Position numbers and translations under genes: made by a program. Below are positions 1 through 5,981 of a DNA stretch of 6,745 bases, in pieces. The stretch's first letter is position 1; every line of letters begins with the position of its first letter. A model generated the notes under the pieces. It was not told where the DNA came from. It did not search any database and saw nothing but the letters and a program-made list of their open reading frames with translations. Origin of the DNA: JAWOGN01 sp046496815 (GTDB lineage Bacteria; Desulfobacterota; DSM-4660; Desulfatiglandales; Desulfatiglandaceae); the NCBI GenBank assembly GCA_046496815.1, contig JAWOGN010000115.1:1-6745 (forward strand), given 5' to 3'.

Positions 1-69
1 AGTCAAGTGGACAAAGGCACCACGTTCAGGGTTTTGCTCCCTGTGATTCAGCAGGCAGCCTGCGATTGA
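1..69 (+). CDS. Partial duplicate of the 3' end of the hybrid histidine kinase gene
   Basis: Reading from base 1 in frame 1 gives 22 codons and a TGA stop at 67-69. They encode the same C-terminal residues (ending PVIQQAACD) as the complete minus-strand kinase at 418-1902, with no nucleotide difference. Only the tail after the ATP-binding domain is present, because the window edge cuts the copy. It is therefore unknown whether a full second kinase gene lies to the left, facing the first, or whether this is a short duplicated piece. Function cannot be assigned to this fragment alone. An assembly or amplification artefact is a serious alternative, since perfect identity gives no sign of independent evolution. 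Confidence 0.5.
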   Translation, partial: SQVDKGTTFRVLLPVIQQAACD

Positions 70-87
70 CATTTCGGCGTGCAATTT
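1..87 (+). repeat. Left arm of an exact 87-bp inverted repeat
   Basis: Bases 1-87 equal the reverse complement of 400-486 at every position. The match stops abruptly after 87 on the inner side (g at 88 versus c on the other copy). On the outer side it runs off the window, so 87 bp is a minimum. The arm holds the kinase 3' end, its stop codon and 18 bp beyond. Confidence 0.95.
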
Positions 88-183
88 GTTGAATTGCGAG
101 TCCGACCGTTGATCACCCCGGATAATCGCGTGCAGCTGGATCTGAGCGTCAAGCAGGACACCGTTGGTGAAATTTTCGAATAA
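88..183 (+). pseudogene. Short fragment resembling a type IV pilus secretin (PilQ-like)
   Basis: The plus-strand frame starting at 88 reads VELRVRP followed by ITPDNRVQLDLSVKQDTVG and EIFE, then TAA at 181-183. This resembles the strand pair near the C-terminus of PilQ-type secretins, the outer-membrane pore of type IV pili. There a pattern like L-x-V-T-P-x-I-T-P-D-x-R-V is followed by a K/N-Q-D-x-x-G stretch. In intact secretins roughly 80-100 further residues follow; here the frame ends almost at once. The upstream frame meets a stop inside the inverted repeat (67-69). Similarity therefore covers only about 31 codons and begins exactly where the 87-bp repeat ends. It cannot be a functional secretin. 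It may be a relic, or real genomic sequence cut off at a false junction. Family recognition is from memory of the motif only. Confidence 0.6.
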
Positions 184-357
184 AACGAACGAACCAAAGA
201 CAAAAATGAATTCAATTGATTTAATTGAAGATAAAATGTCACTTGCTTTTTAGTTTTGCAAAAATTGGAAAAAATAAAGCAATGTAACCAAACGCTTAGC
301 ATCATGAGATATTATCGGACGAAAAATGTACGGAAAATACAGGGAAGTGTCAAGGTC
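184..357. other. AT-rich non-coding stretch with a small inverted repeat
   Basis: This segment is clearly richer in A and T than the kinase genes beside it and shows no convincing reading frame on either strand. It holds a perfect 7-bp inverted repeat with a 5-nt loop (arms 211-217 and 223-229, TTCAATT/AATTGAA). The remaining stretch up to 399 holds only a weak terminator-like hairpin and the start of the right repeat arm. I see no RNA gene here. Confidence 0.6.
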
Positions 358-387
358 AAAAAAGATTGAACACCGCTCCAACATCTT
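358..387 (-). terminator. Weak candidate rho-independent terminator after the kinase genes
   Basis: On the minus strand, AAGAT-g-TTG (387-379) can pair with CAATCTT (368-362) with one bulged G and a loop of about 10 nt. A run of six T (363-358) follows, its first two bases being the end of the stem. It lies about 30 nt past the stop codon of the hybrid kinase, a sensible place for the end of the signalling operon. The stem is short and AT-rich, so it may be inefficient or fortuitous. Confidence 0.35.
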
Positions 388-399
388 GATTTGGGAACG

Positions 400-486
400 A
401 AATTGCACGCCGAAATGTCAATCGCAGGCTGCCTGCTGAATCACAGGGAGCAAAACCCTGAACGTGGTGCCTTTGTCCACTTGACT
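400..486 (-). repeat. Right arm of the exact 87-bp inverted repeat
   Basis: This is the reverse-complement partner of bases 1-87. It covers the last 22 sense codons and stop codon of the 494-aa hybrid kinase plus 18 bp downstream. The two arms enclose a 312-bp spacer (88-399) that holds the secretin-like fragment and the AT-rich DNA. As the arm contains the stop codon, inversion of the spacer would not change the kinase protein. Confidence 0.95.
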
Positions 487-1902
487 CTCCACGTCTATGG
501 TGCCGTGATGTGCTTCCACAACCCCTTTAACAATTGCGAGACCCAATCCGGTCCCCATGATTTTTCGGGTTTTGGGATGCTTGACCCGATAGAACTTGTC
601 GAAGATTTTCGGAATTTCCTCAGGCGCGATGCCGACACCGGTGTCTTGAACCTTGATTTCCATATATTCGCCCAAACCTCTTGCCGTCACAGTGACTTTC
701 CCGCCATCGGGAGAATAGTTGACGGCATTGGTAATGAGATTGTTGAAAATTTCTTGAATTCTCTTCGGATCCGCCTGAATCTGTTTCAGGTTTTCCAAAA
801 AGAAGGAGAGGGCGACGCCTTTTTCCGTGGCGCTCGCCTGCATCAATGACACCGTCTCTTTTATGATCCGGCCGACATCGGTGGGTACCTGATGCTGAAC
901 GTACTTCCCGGCTTCAATCTTGGCGACTTCAAGCAAGTCGTTAATTAAATCCAGTAATGCATCTATCTTTTTGGATCCCCTGCCTAACATTACACACTGT
1001 TTTTCCTCCAGGGGGCCGCACAGCCCATCCAGGAGAACGCAGTTTTGTTGTTTTATTGCGGCGAGCGGGCTGCGCAGTTCATGGGCGACCATGTTGACAA
1101 AATCCGTTTTCATTCGATCCAGTTGTTTAAAGGCGGTCACATCCTCCAAGACGGTGACCGTGCCGACGATGCTGCCGTCGGGCCCGGAGGCGGGTGCCGA
1201 AATGGCTCTAAGAAAATTCCTGCCCGTGTTTATTTCTTGAGAGATGTACTCCGCATCTGCGGATTCGCCCGCCTGTATCTGCTTGAGCGTTGCAATCAGC
1301 GATTCATCATTCAAGATCTCTGTGATATGAAAAGGATTCTGAACCGCTTTGGAGATTTCCATCAAGCGCATCAGGGCCGGGTTGTGCAACACCACCTCCA
1401 GATTGCGGTTGGTTACCATGACGCCGTTTCCCATGCAGTTGATCATGGTTTTCAGGCGGCTCTTTTCGAGATTTAAGTCATAGAGATTTCGGACATTTTC
1501 CTCCTCAAACTGCTTGGCTCTCTGCTCCAGGCTTCTTTTTTCAGCCGCCCGGGTGACGGTCAAGAGAAACTGGTCTATCTGGAAGGGTTTCGTGATGAAA
1601 TCGTATGCACCTTTTTTCATACATTCCACCGCGGTGTCCACGGTTCCGTGCCCGGTAATAATAATGATTGGAATGTCCGGATGGTTTTTGCCGGTGAATT
1701 CGAGGACCTCTTCCCCTCCCATGACGGGCATTTTCAAATCGAGGAGTATCATGTCCACCGATTGTTTTGCCATGACATCAATGGCTGACTGACCGTTTTC
1801 AGCGGGAATGACCTCATAGCCTTTTCCCGTCAAAACCCGCCGGCATCCGTCCCTAACGACCTTTTCATCATCGACAACCAGAATTTTGGTTTTTTCGCTC
1901 AT
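418..1902 (-). CDS. Hybrid histidine kinase: receiver-PAS-HisKA-HATPase
   Basis: This is a 494-aa cytoplasmic signalling protein with no membrane segment. Residues 5-120 form a receiver domain: acidic pair D11/D12, phospho-acceptor D55 in LLDLKMP, T83 and K105 in TKPF. A coiled linker (about 120-150) leads to a PAS domain (about 150-255). HisKA has the H-box VAHELRSPL with phospho-acceptor H274. HATPase_c shows the N-box around N388-N395, G1 DTGVGI (D420) and G2 GTGLGL (450-455). All key residues are present, so it should be an active kinase controlled by its own receiver. It has no DNA-binding output domain. The ATG at 1902 overlaps the stop of the upstream kinase by 4 nt, which implies translational coupling; only a weak purine-rich SD precedes it. 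A likely role is the second step of a phosphorelay fed by that kinase (inference). Its 3' end is duplicated at 1-87. Confidence 0.93.
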   Translation of the reverse strand: MSEKTKILVVDDEKVVRDGCRRVLTGKGYEVIPAENGQSAIDVMAKQSVDMILLDLKMPVMGGEEVLEFTGKNHPDIPIIIITGHGTVDTAVECMKKGAYDFITKPFQIDQFLLTVTRAAEKRSLEQRAKQFEEENVRNLYDLNLEKSRLKTMINCMGNGVMVTNRNLEVVLHNPALMRLMEISKAVQNPFHITEILNDESLIATLKQIQAGESADAEYISQEINTGRNFLRAISAPASGPDGSIVGTVTVLEDVTAFKQLDRMKTDFVNMVAHELRSPLAAIKQQNCVLLDGLCGPLEEKQCVMLGRGSKKIDALLDLINDLLEVAKIEAGKYVQHQVPTDVGRIIKETVSLMQASATEKGVALSFFLENLKQIQADPKRIQEIFNNLITNAVNYSPDGGKVTVTARGLGEYMEIKVQDTGVGIAPEEIPKIFDKFYRVKHPKTRKIMGTGLGLAIVKGVVEAHHGTIDVESQVDKGTTFRVLLPVIQQAACD

Positions 1903-3950
1903 TCTTTCTCTAATCCTATAAAAATCGGTTCATCGTTCGATTCGTCCACAAATCCAAGCGGCAGTTCAATCGTGAAGCGCGTGCCGCCTTCCGGTGGACA
2001 TATAAACCCAATCGTGCCGCCGTGAAGCTTAATAATATTTTGTGAGATACTCAACCCAAGTCCTGTTCCTTTACCGACAGGTTTTGTGGTGAAAAACATG
2101 TCAAAAATTTCGTCCCGCAACGCCTCCGGAATTCCAGGGCCTGAATCAGCGACACCGATGACGAACTGGCTTTTCACCGCATCAAATTTTGCTGTTATTT
2201 CCAACCGCCCTTTTCCGTTCATCGCGTCTGCCGCATTAATAAAAAGGTTGGTGAACACCTGCTGGAGCTGTCCCATGTCTCCCGCCATTCGGGGCATGGC
2301 ATCCTGGATATCTTTTTTGACTTCAATGTTTTGAAATATAGCCTGGTTAATCAATAAATTCAACGTCTTGGTAATCATTTCGGCGATGCTGAAATGAGAC
2401 GGCTTGCCGATGCTCTGTCGGCTGAATTCAAGCAGGTCGGCGACAATCTTCTTGCAGCGCAGGGTTTGATCGATGATTTCTTGGATATCTGACACACGCT
2501 TGGCATCGCCCGGCAAATCTTCCTTTAAAAGCTCAGCATAAATCATGATCCCGGACAGTGGATTGTTGATTTCATGCGCAACGCCGGCGGCCATTTTGCC
2601 GATGGAGGCGATTTTATCAGATTGCACGAGTTGGAGTTGGGCTTCTTCGAGATCCTTGCGCATCCTTAAGATTTCCCGCATATCGGTGAAAACCCCTACG
2701 CTGCCCACTTCTTTTTCATTGATCGTGATGATGGAAGCCGTTAAAGTCACGGGGATTTCTTCGCCGCTTTTGGTTTTAATCGACATGCTGGTCGGGTTGA
2801 GTTTGCCGACGGGGCCATGCCGGTCGCTTCGCATTTTCCGCATATTTTCTCTGGCAACATCCATGTCGTAGAATTTGCTCAGATGCCCCCGCTCCATGAT
2901 GTCTTGCCTCGAGTAACCGGTCAATCGCTCCATGCCCTCGTTGAACAAGAGGGGATACCCTTTGGTGTCCACGACGACGATTCCATCCACGGTGCTTTGA
3001 ATCACATTTTGGAGAAAAATATTGGATCTTTGGGCTTCTTTTTCCAGTTTGATTCTGTCCGTCACATCTCGGGAAGCTTCCAGCGACTGTATCACATTGC
3101 CGGCCTCATCGAAAATGGGTGACACTGTGATGACTTCATAGCGCTCTTCACCGTCCTGGGTGGTGCATTCGTGGATCGTGCTGATTATTTTGCCTGTTTT
3201 CTTGACTTCTTCCATAAAACAGGGCCTGTCGCATTCCCCACACGGCCGGCTCAAGCCGTACCTTACTTCGTAACAAGTCCTGCCGATCACATCTTCATAG
3301 GGCAGTCCCGTGTCCTCGATAAACGTTTGGTTGACGGTGCTGATGGTCATGTTGGCATTGACCACCATGACTCTGTAGGGGAGGGAATCCAGAATCACTT
3401 GCTTGTATCTTTTCTCTTTTTCCTCCTCTGCGTGTTGATCCTTTTCCAGCCTGGTTTTCTCCATCTCAATGCGAATCAAATTCCACAAAAACCGTGCCCC
3501 ACGGTGGTCAATTATGGACACGGCGGCTGGTTTTGTGCGCAGAATCGATTCCCTGACACGCTCCGACCCGGTCAGTTCGATCAGAAGGTTCAATCCGTCC
3601 AGGGTGTAGAGATCCTCGAAATGGGTCGTCGCGAATAGATTAAGCCTGGATGCATGGGTTAGCCCCGGTGCTTGGGGGTTGATATCCGCCACACCCAAAA
3701 CCTTCATGTCCAGGCTGGAGAGATGGTTCTCTTCAAAAATCCTCAAGAGTTCGCGGCAAGCCCGACCACCGCCGACGATCGCGATTCGAAGCGGGGTATC
3801 GGCCTCCTTACCGTGAATGGATTGAATCCAGTGGGCGGGACTGTTTTCTTTTTTCGATTTTGTTGAGCTATCCGCCAATTTAAACTCCGGGGAATACCGT
3901 CCCCTCCAAAGTTTCAATGGAACAAGTCGTTGCTGGGCGGTTTTTTTCAC
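1899..3950 (-). CDS. Sensor histidine kinase with Rossmann-like N-terminus and two PAS domains
   Basis: This is a 683-aa soluble sensor kinase. Residues about 54-160 look like a nucleotide-binding Rossmann fold: RIAIVGGGRACRELL (55-69), then an acidic D89 at the end of the second strand (GVADIN), which would suit NAD rather than NADP. A charged coiled linker (160-182) follows. PAS1 (about 182-300) contains a cysteine cluster, C226, C237, C240 and C244, in CYEVRYGLSRPCGEC and the residues after it. PAS2 spans about 310-428. HisKA has GVAHEINNPLSG with H459. HATPase_c has the N-box around N568-N572, G1 DSGPGIP (602-608) and G2 GKGTGLGLS (626-634). No transmembrane segment is seen. The start is GTG at 3950, the first possible start after an in-frame stop near 3990; SD-like GGCGG nearly touches it. 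The ligand and the metal, if any, are unknown. Confidence 0.93.
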   Translation of the reverse strand: MKKTAQQRLVPLKLWRGRYSPEFKLADSSTKSKKENSPAHWIQSIHGKEADTPLRIAIVGGGRACRELLRIFEENHLSSLDMKVLGVADINPQAPGLTHASRLNLFATTHFEDLYTLDGLNLLIELTGSERVRESILRTKPAAVSIIDHRGARFLWNLIRIEMEKTRLEKDQHAEEEKEKRYKQVILDSLPYRVMVVNANMTISTVNQTFIEDTGLPYEDVIGRTCYEVRYGLSRPCGECDRPCFMEEVKKTGKIISTIHECTTQDGEERYEVITVSPIFDEAGNVIQSLEASRDVTDRIKLEKEAQRSNIFLQNVIQSTVDGIVVVDTKGYPLLFNEGMERLTGYSRQDIMERGHLSKFYDMDVARENMRKMRSDRHGPVGKLNPTSMSIKTKSGEEIPVTLTASIITINEKEVGSVGVFTDMREILRMRKDLEEAQLQLVQSDKIASIGKMAAGVAHEINNPLSGIMIYAELLKEDLPGDAKRVSDIQEIIDQTLRCKKIVADLLEFSRQSIGKPSHFSIAEMITKTLNLLINQAIFQNIEVKKDIQDAMPRMAGDMGQLQQVFTNLFINAADAMNGKGRLEITAKFDAVKSQFVIGVADSGPGIPEALRDEIFDMFFTTKPVGKGTGLGLSISQNIIKLHGGTIGFICPPEGGTRFTIELPLGFVDESNDEPIFIGLEKE

Positions 3951-3955
3951 CCGCC
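3936..3955 (-). promoter_or_regulatory. Hairpin enclosing the GTG start of the sensor kinase
   Basis: On the minus strand GGCGG (3955-3951) pairs perfectly with CCGCC (3940-3936) around a 10-nt loop that contains the GTG start and an A-run. The left arm is also the only SD-like sequence. The fold would hide both the SD and the start codon, so kinase translation may be low or dependent on an opening event. This is read from sequence; no regulation is demonstrated. Confidence 0.35.
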
Positions 3956-3999
3956 TGGAAGGCCGGGGCGGATGGTTTTGGGCTTCCGGGATTCACCGG

Positions 4000-4257
4000 T
4001 CATTCGCTTTCTTGCTCTAATCTCTTTTTCAGCTTATATTCCATGTGCTTAACAATGCGTTTGAAAGCCATGCTTTCAGTTATAGGCCCGGAGTTGTTCC
4101 ACCCCTTCCGCAGGGCTTCTGCCTTTTTTTCTCTGAACTGATCAATCCCGGTGGCCATCAGTTCCCATGCAAATAGCTTTTGGAGAACATGGCGCTCCGG
4201 TGCCGTCAGGTCTGTCTGTGTGTCGATCGATCGACCGGCTGTCGTCGTGATAATCAT
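4000..4257 (-). CDS. Small basic hypothetical protein upstream of the kinase pair
   Basis: I do not recognise a named family. From the ATG at 4257 the product has 85 residues. It begins MIITTTAGR, has a central helical region (about 25-50) that includes KLFAWELMATGIDQFREKK, a GWNNSGP turn, and a strongly charged helical tail (KRIVKHMEYKLKKRLEQESE). There is no signal peptide, membrane segment or cysteine, so it is probably a cytosolic helical protein. The frame can be extended to a TTG at 4293 (97 aa). That codon lies in the terminator tail and inverted repeat and has no SD, so I prefer the ATG. GAGAGG touches the ATG with no spacing, so initiation is odd under either choice. It lies about 50 nt before the sensor kinase on the same strand and may share its transcript; a role as a small partner of the kinase or of MetF is only a guess. 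Confidence 0.65.
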   Translation of the reverse strand: MIITTTAGRSIDTQTDLTAPERHVLQKLFAWELMATGIDQFREKKAEALRKGWNNSGPITESMAFKRIVKHMEYKLKKRLEQESE

Positions 4258-4294
4258 CCTCTCATGATATGCTTGAATTGCAAAAGAATTCAAG
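4258..4294 (-). promoter_or_regulatory. Candidate promoter with overlapping 8-bp inverted repeat operator
   Basis: A perfect inverted repeat CTTGAATT/AATTCAAG (arms 4294-4287 and 4279-4272, 7-nt spacer) lies between the metF terminator and the small gene. On the minus strand TTGAAT (4293-4288) and TATCAT (4269-4264) are spaced by 18 nt, a plausible sigma-70-like -35/-10 pair. The -35 lies in one arm and the other arm lies in the spacer, so a dimeric regulator bound here would block or modulate the promoter. Transcription would be predicted to begin near 4257, at the ATG, giving a leaderless or nearly leaderless mRNA. Confidence 0.4.
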
Positions 4295-4334
4295 AAAAAA
4301 GCCCGGGGGACTCACCAGAGGGATCCCGCGGGCT
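4294..4334 (-). terminator. Rho-independent terminator after metF
   Basis: On the minus strand AGCCCGCGGGA (4334-4324) pairs with TCCCCCGGGCT (4310-4300), leaving one C-C mismatch and a 13-nt loop. Six T follow the stem directly (4300-4295, the first being its last base). It sits 29 nt after the metF stop. A second palindrome, GGCCTTT/AAAGGCC at 4348-4362, lies directly next to the stop codon and could add to 3'-end stability. This separates the metabolic operon from the signalling genes. Confidence 0.85.
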
Positions 4335-4362
4335 TGACGGTCGCTTCGGCCTTTGAAAGGCC

Positions 4363-5295
4363 TCAAACACTCGGTCTTGGAAGGACCTTTGCCAACTCGG
4401 CAATCTCAGGCACACGGTGTTCCCACTCGATGGCCATGAGATGAACACCTGCCACTCCCTCCATTTGCTTGAATTCCTCGATTTGTTCCACGGCAAATTG
4501 GATCCCTTCACCCGCAACCTTTCCTTTGCCGGCACCCTGCAGGCGCTTGATCAGCGATTCCGGGACTTCCATGCCGGGCACCTGCTTGGCCATGTATCGG
4601 GCCATACCAACACTTTTCATGGGCGTCACACCTGCCAGGATGTAACATTTTTCGTGAAGACCCATATCGACGGCCCGTTTCATGAATTCTCTGAATTTTG
4701 TCATGTTGTAGATGCACTGGGTTTGGATAAAGTCAGCGCCTGCTGCGACCTTTTTTGCCAGACGATACAGGCGGAAATCAAAGGGCTCCGCGAATGGATT
4801 TGAAGCGGCGCCTATGAAAATCTTGGGTGGCACATCGATTTGCTGCCCATTGAGGAAGGTGCCTTCGTCCCGCATCGTTTTGACGGTATAGATCAATTGC
4901 ATGGAGTCGATATCAAATACGTTTTTTGCCTCGGGATGATTTCCGAAGGACTGATGGTCTCCTGTGAGGCAGAGCATGTTTTTGATCCCGTGAGCATAGA
5001 CCCCCAGAATGTCACTCTGCATGGCCAAGCGATTCCGATCGCGGCAGACCATTTGAAAGTTGGGTTCAAGTCCTTCCTGCAGGAGGATGAGTGACGCGGC
5101 CCAACTCGACATTCGAACCACCGCAGTCTGATTATCTGTGACATTTACGGCATCCACACAACCCTTGAGGTGGTGGGCTTTTTCTTTGAGGTGCTCCACA
5201 TTGGCACCCAGTGGAGGCCCACACTCACCGGTAAAAGCGAAATGCCCAGCCTTGAGCACCTTTTCCAGATTGCTTCCTGCTTTATACTCGCTCAT
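4363..5295 (-). CDS. metF: Methylenetetrahydrofolate reductase, MetF-type flavoprotein
   Basis: This 310-aa TIM-barrel flavoenzyme interconverts 5,10-methylene- and 5-methyl-tetrahydrofolate, the last folate step of the methyl branch of the Wood-Ljungdahl pathway; it also serves methionine synthesis. Family features seen: FTGECGPP near the N-terminus with E24 at the catalytic acid position, VTDNQ (52-56), MVCRDRNR (82-89), LTGDH (110-114), GAASNPF (162-168), FIQTQ (189-193), AGVTPM (221-226) and VHLMAIEW (284-291). Length matches short bacterial MetF. The ATG at 5295 is chosen over an upstream in-frame ATG at 5427 that would add 44 residues of antisense-like sequence. A strong SD AAGGAGGAG lies 8 nt upstream, and the ATG overlaps the metV stop by 4 nt. 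Coupling to metV and an MvhD gene suggests a complex using Fe-S/Hdr-type electron carriers instead of free NAD(P)H (family-based inference). Confidence 0.95.
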   Translation of the reverse strand: MSEYKAGSNLEKVLKAGHFAFTGECGPPLGANVEHLKEKAHHLKGCVDAVNVTDNQTAVVRMSSWAASLILLQEGLEPNFQMVCRDRNRLAMQSDILGVYAHGIKNMLCLTGDHQSFGNHPEAKNVFDIDSMQLIYTVKTMRDEGTFLNGQQIDVPPKIFIGAASNPFAEPFDFRLYRLAKKVAAGADFIQTQCIYNMTKFREFMKRAVDMGLHEKCYILAGVTPMKSVGMARYMAKQVPGMEVPESLIKRLQGAGKGKVAGEGIQFAVEQIEEFKQMEGVAGVHLMAIEWEHRVPEIAELAKVLPRPSV

Positions 5296-5960
5296 TTTAC
5301 CAGCTCCTCCTTGATCAGTCTTCTGGGACCGCCGTCCCTCGCGGTGGTCCAGCTCTTGGGCGGCACAAATTCTACCAGCTCTTTCAATCGACCCGTCTCT
5401 GTCATTTTTCGAACAATCATGTCCCATACACAGTCAATATCTTTGGACACCTCGCATTTGCCGTTGGAAGAACCGCCGCAGGGTCCGTTCAGGAGGCTCT
5501 TGGAGCACCGGGCAATGGGGCAGAGTCCGCCAAAGTGATGTATGACGCAGGTCCCGCACCCGGCACACCGCTCCGACCAAATTCCGTGCTCGATCGCCCC
5601 CCCCATAAATCGGGTATTCACACCGGGAAAAACCTTTGCGGCCGGGTAACGCTCCGAGAGAAACTGGGGCCCCACGCCACAGGCGATGGAAATCACAGCC
5701 TCGTAGTCACCGATTCTATCCTTCACTTCGTCTATGTATTCGGGGTCGCACTGGCGTTCGAGGGTGTGTTCTTCAACCTCCGTAATTCGGCCGTTTTTCC
5801 TTCCGGCAATTCTTAATGCGGAAGCCAATACAGCCGTCTCCTTCGTTCCCCCGACATTACAGACCGTAACGCAACCCTTGCAACCCAGGACCAGGATTTT
5901 GCGGAAGTCCTTGACCATCTCACATATTTCTTTAAGGGGTTTTGGTTCAGCAACAATCAT
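5292..5960 (-). CDS. metV: MetV, Fe-S partner subunit of methylenetetrahydrofolate reductase
   Basis: The 222-aa product belongs to the cysteine-rich family annotated as methylenetetrahydrofolate reductase C-terminal-domain protein (MetV of acetogens). In acetogens it pairs with MetF and passes electrons to it. Cysteines appear in family-like groups: C27-x2-C30-x3-C34 (GCKGCVTVC), C71, C94 (IACGVG), C132-x2-C135-x2-C138 (CAGCGTC), C147 and C152 (CPIARC), and the hallmark LLNGPCGGSSNGKCEV with C161 and C169. They are consistent with bound Fe-S clusters, though the exact ligands cannot be read from sequence. No membrane segment is present. A strong SD GGGGAGGT lies 7 nt before the ATG. The gene follows the MvhD gene by 21 nt and overlaps metF by 4 nt, which supports fixed stoichiometry. 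Confidence 0.92.
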   Translation of the reverse strand: MIVAEPKPLKEICEMVKDFRKILVLGCKGCVTVCNVGGTKETAVLASALRIAGRKNGRITEVEEHTLERQCDPEYIDEVKDRIGDYEAVISIACGVGPQFLSERYPAAKVFPGVNTRFMGGAIEHGIWSERCAGCGTCVIHHFGGLCPIARCSKSLLNGPCGGSSNGKCEVSKDIDCVWDMIVRKMTETGRLKELVEFVPPKSWTTARDGGPRRLIKEELVK

Positions 5961-5981
5961 TCTTAATACCTCCCCGAATAC

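Noticed and set aside
48..305. Minus-strand open frame of 85 codons
   Set aside because: It crosses the inverted repeat, the secretin-like fragment in antisense and AT-rich DNA. The protein looks random and has no SD.
1..486. Diversity-generating or shufflon-type system
   Set aside because: The arms are identical with no A-specific changes, no reverse transcriptase or recombinase is present, and the stop codon lies inside the repeat, so inversion gives no new protein ending.
391..849. Plus-strand open frame of 152 codons
   Set aside because: It is antisense to the hybrid kinase HATPase and HisKA region, whose motifs are intact on the minus strand. Its translation has no recognisable domain.
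4258..4293. TTG start giving a 97-aa form of the small protein
   Set aside because: The codon sits in the tail of the metF terminator and inside the inverted repeat, without an SD. The ATG at 4257 is preferred, though not proven.
4348..4362. GGCCTTT/AAAGGCC palindrome as the main metF terminator
   Set aside because: The loop is very short and no T-run follows it; the stem at 4300-4334 with six T is much better.
5293..5427. N-terminal extension of MetF by 44 residues
   Set aside because: The added sequence lies fully inside metV in another frame and looks like shadow coding. The ATG at 5295 has a strong SD at proper spacing and overlaps the metV stop in the usual coupled form.
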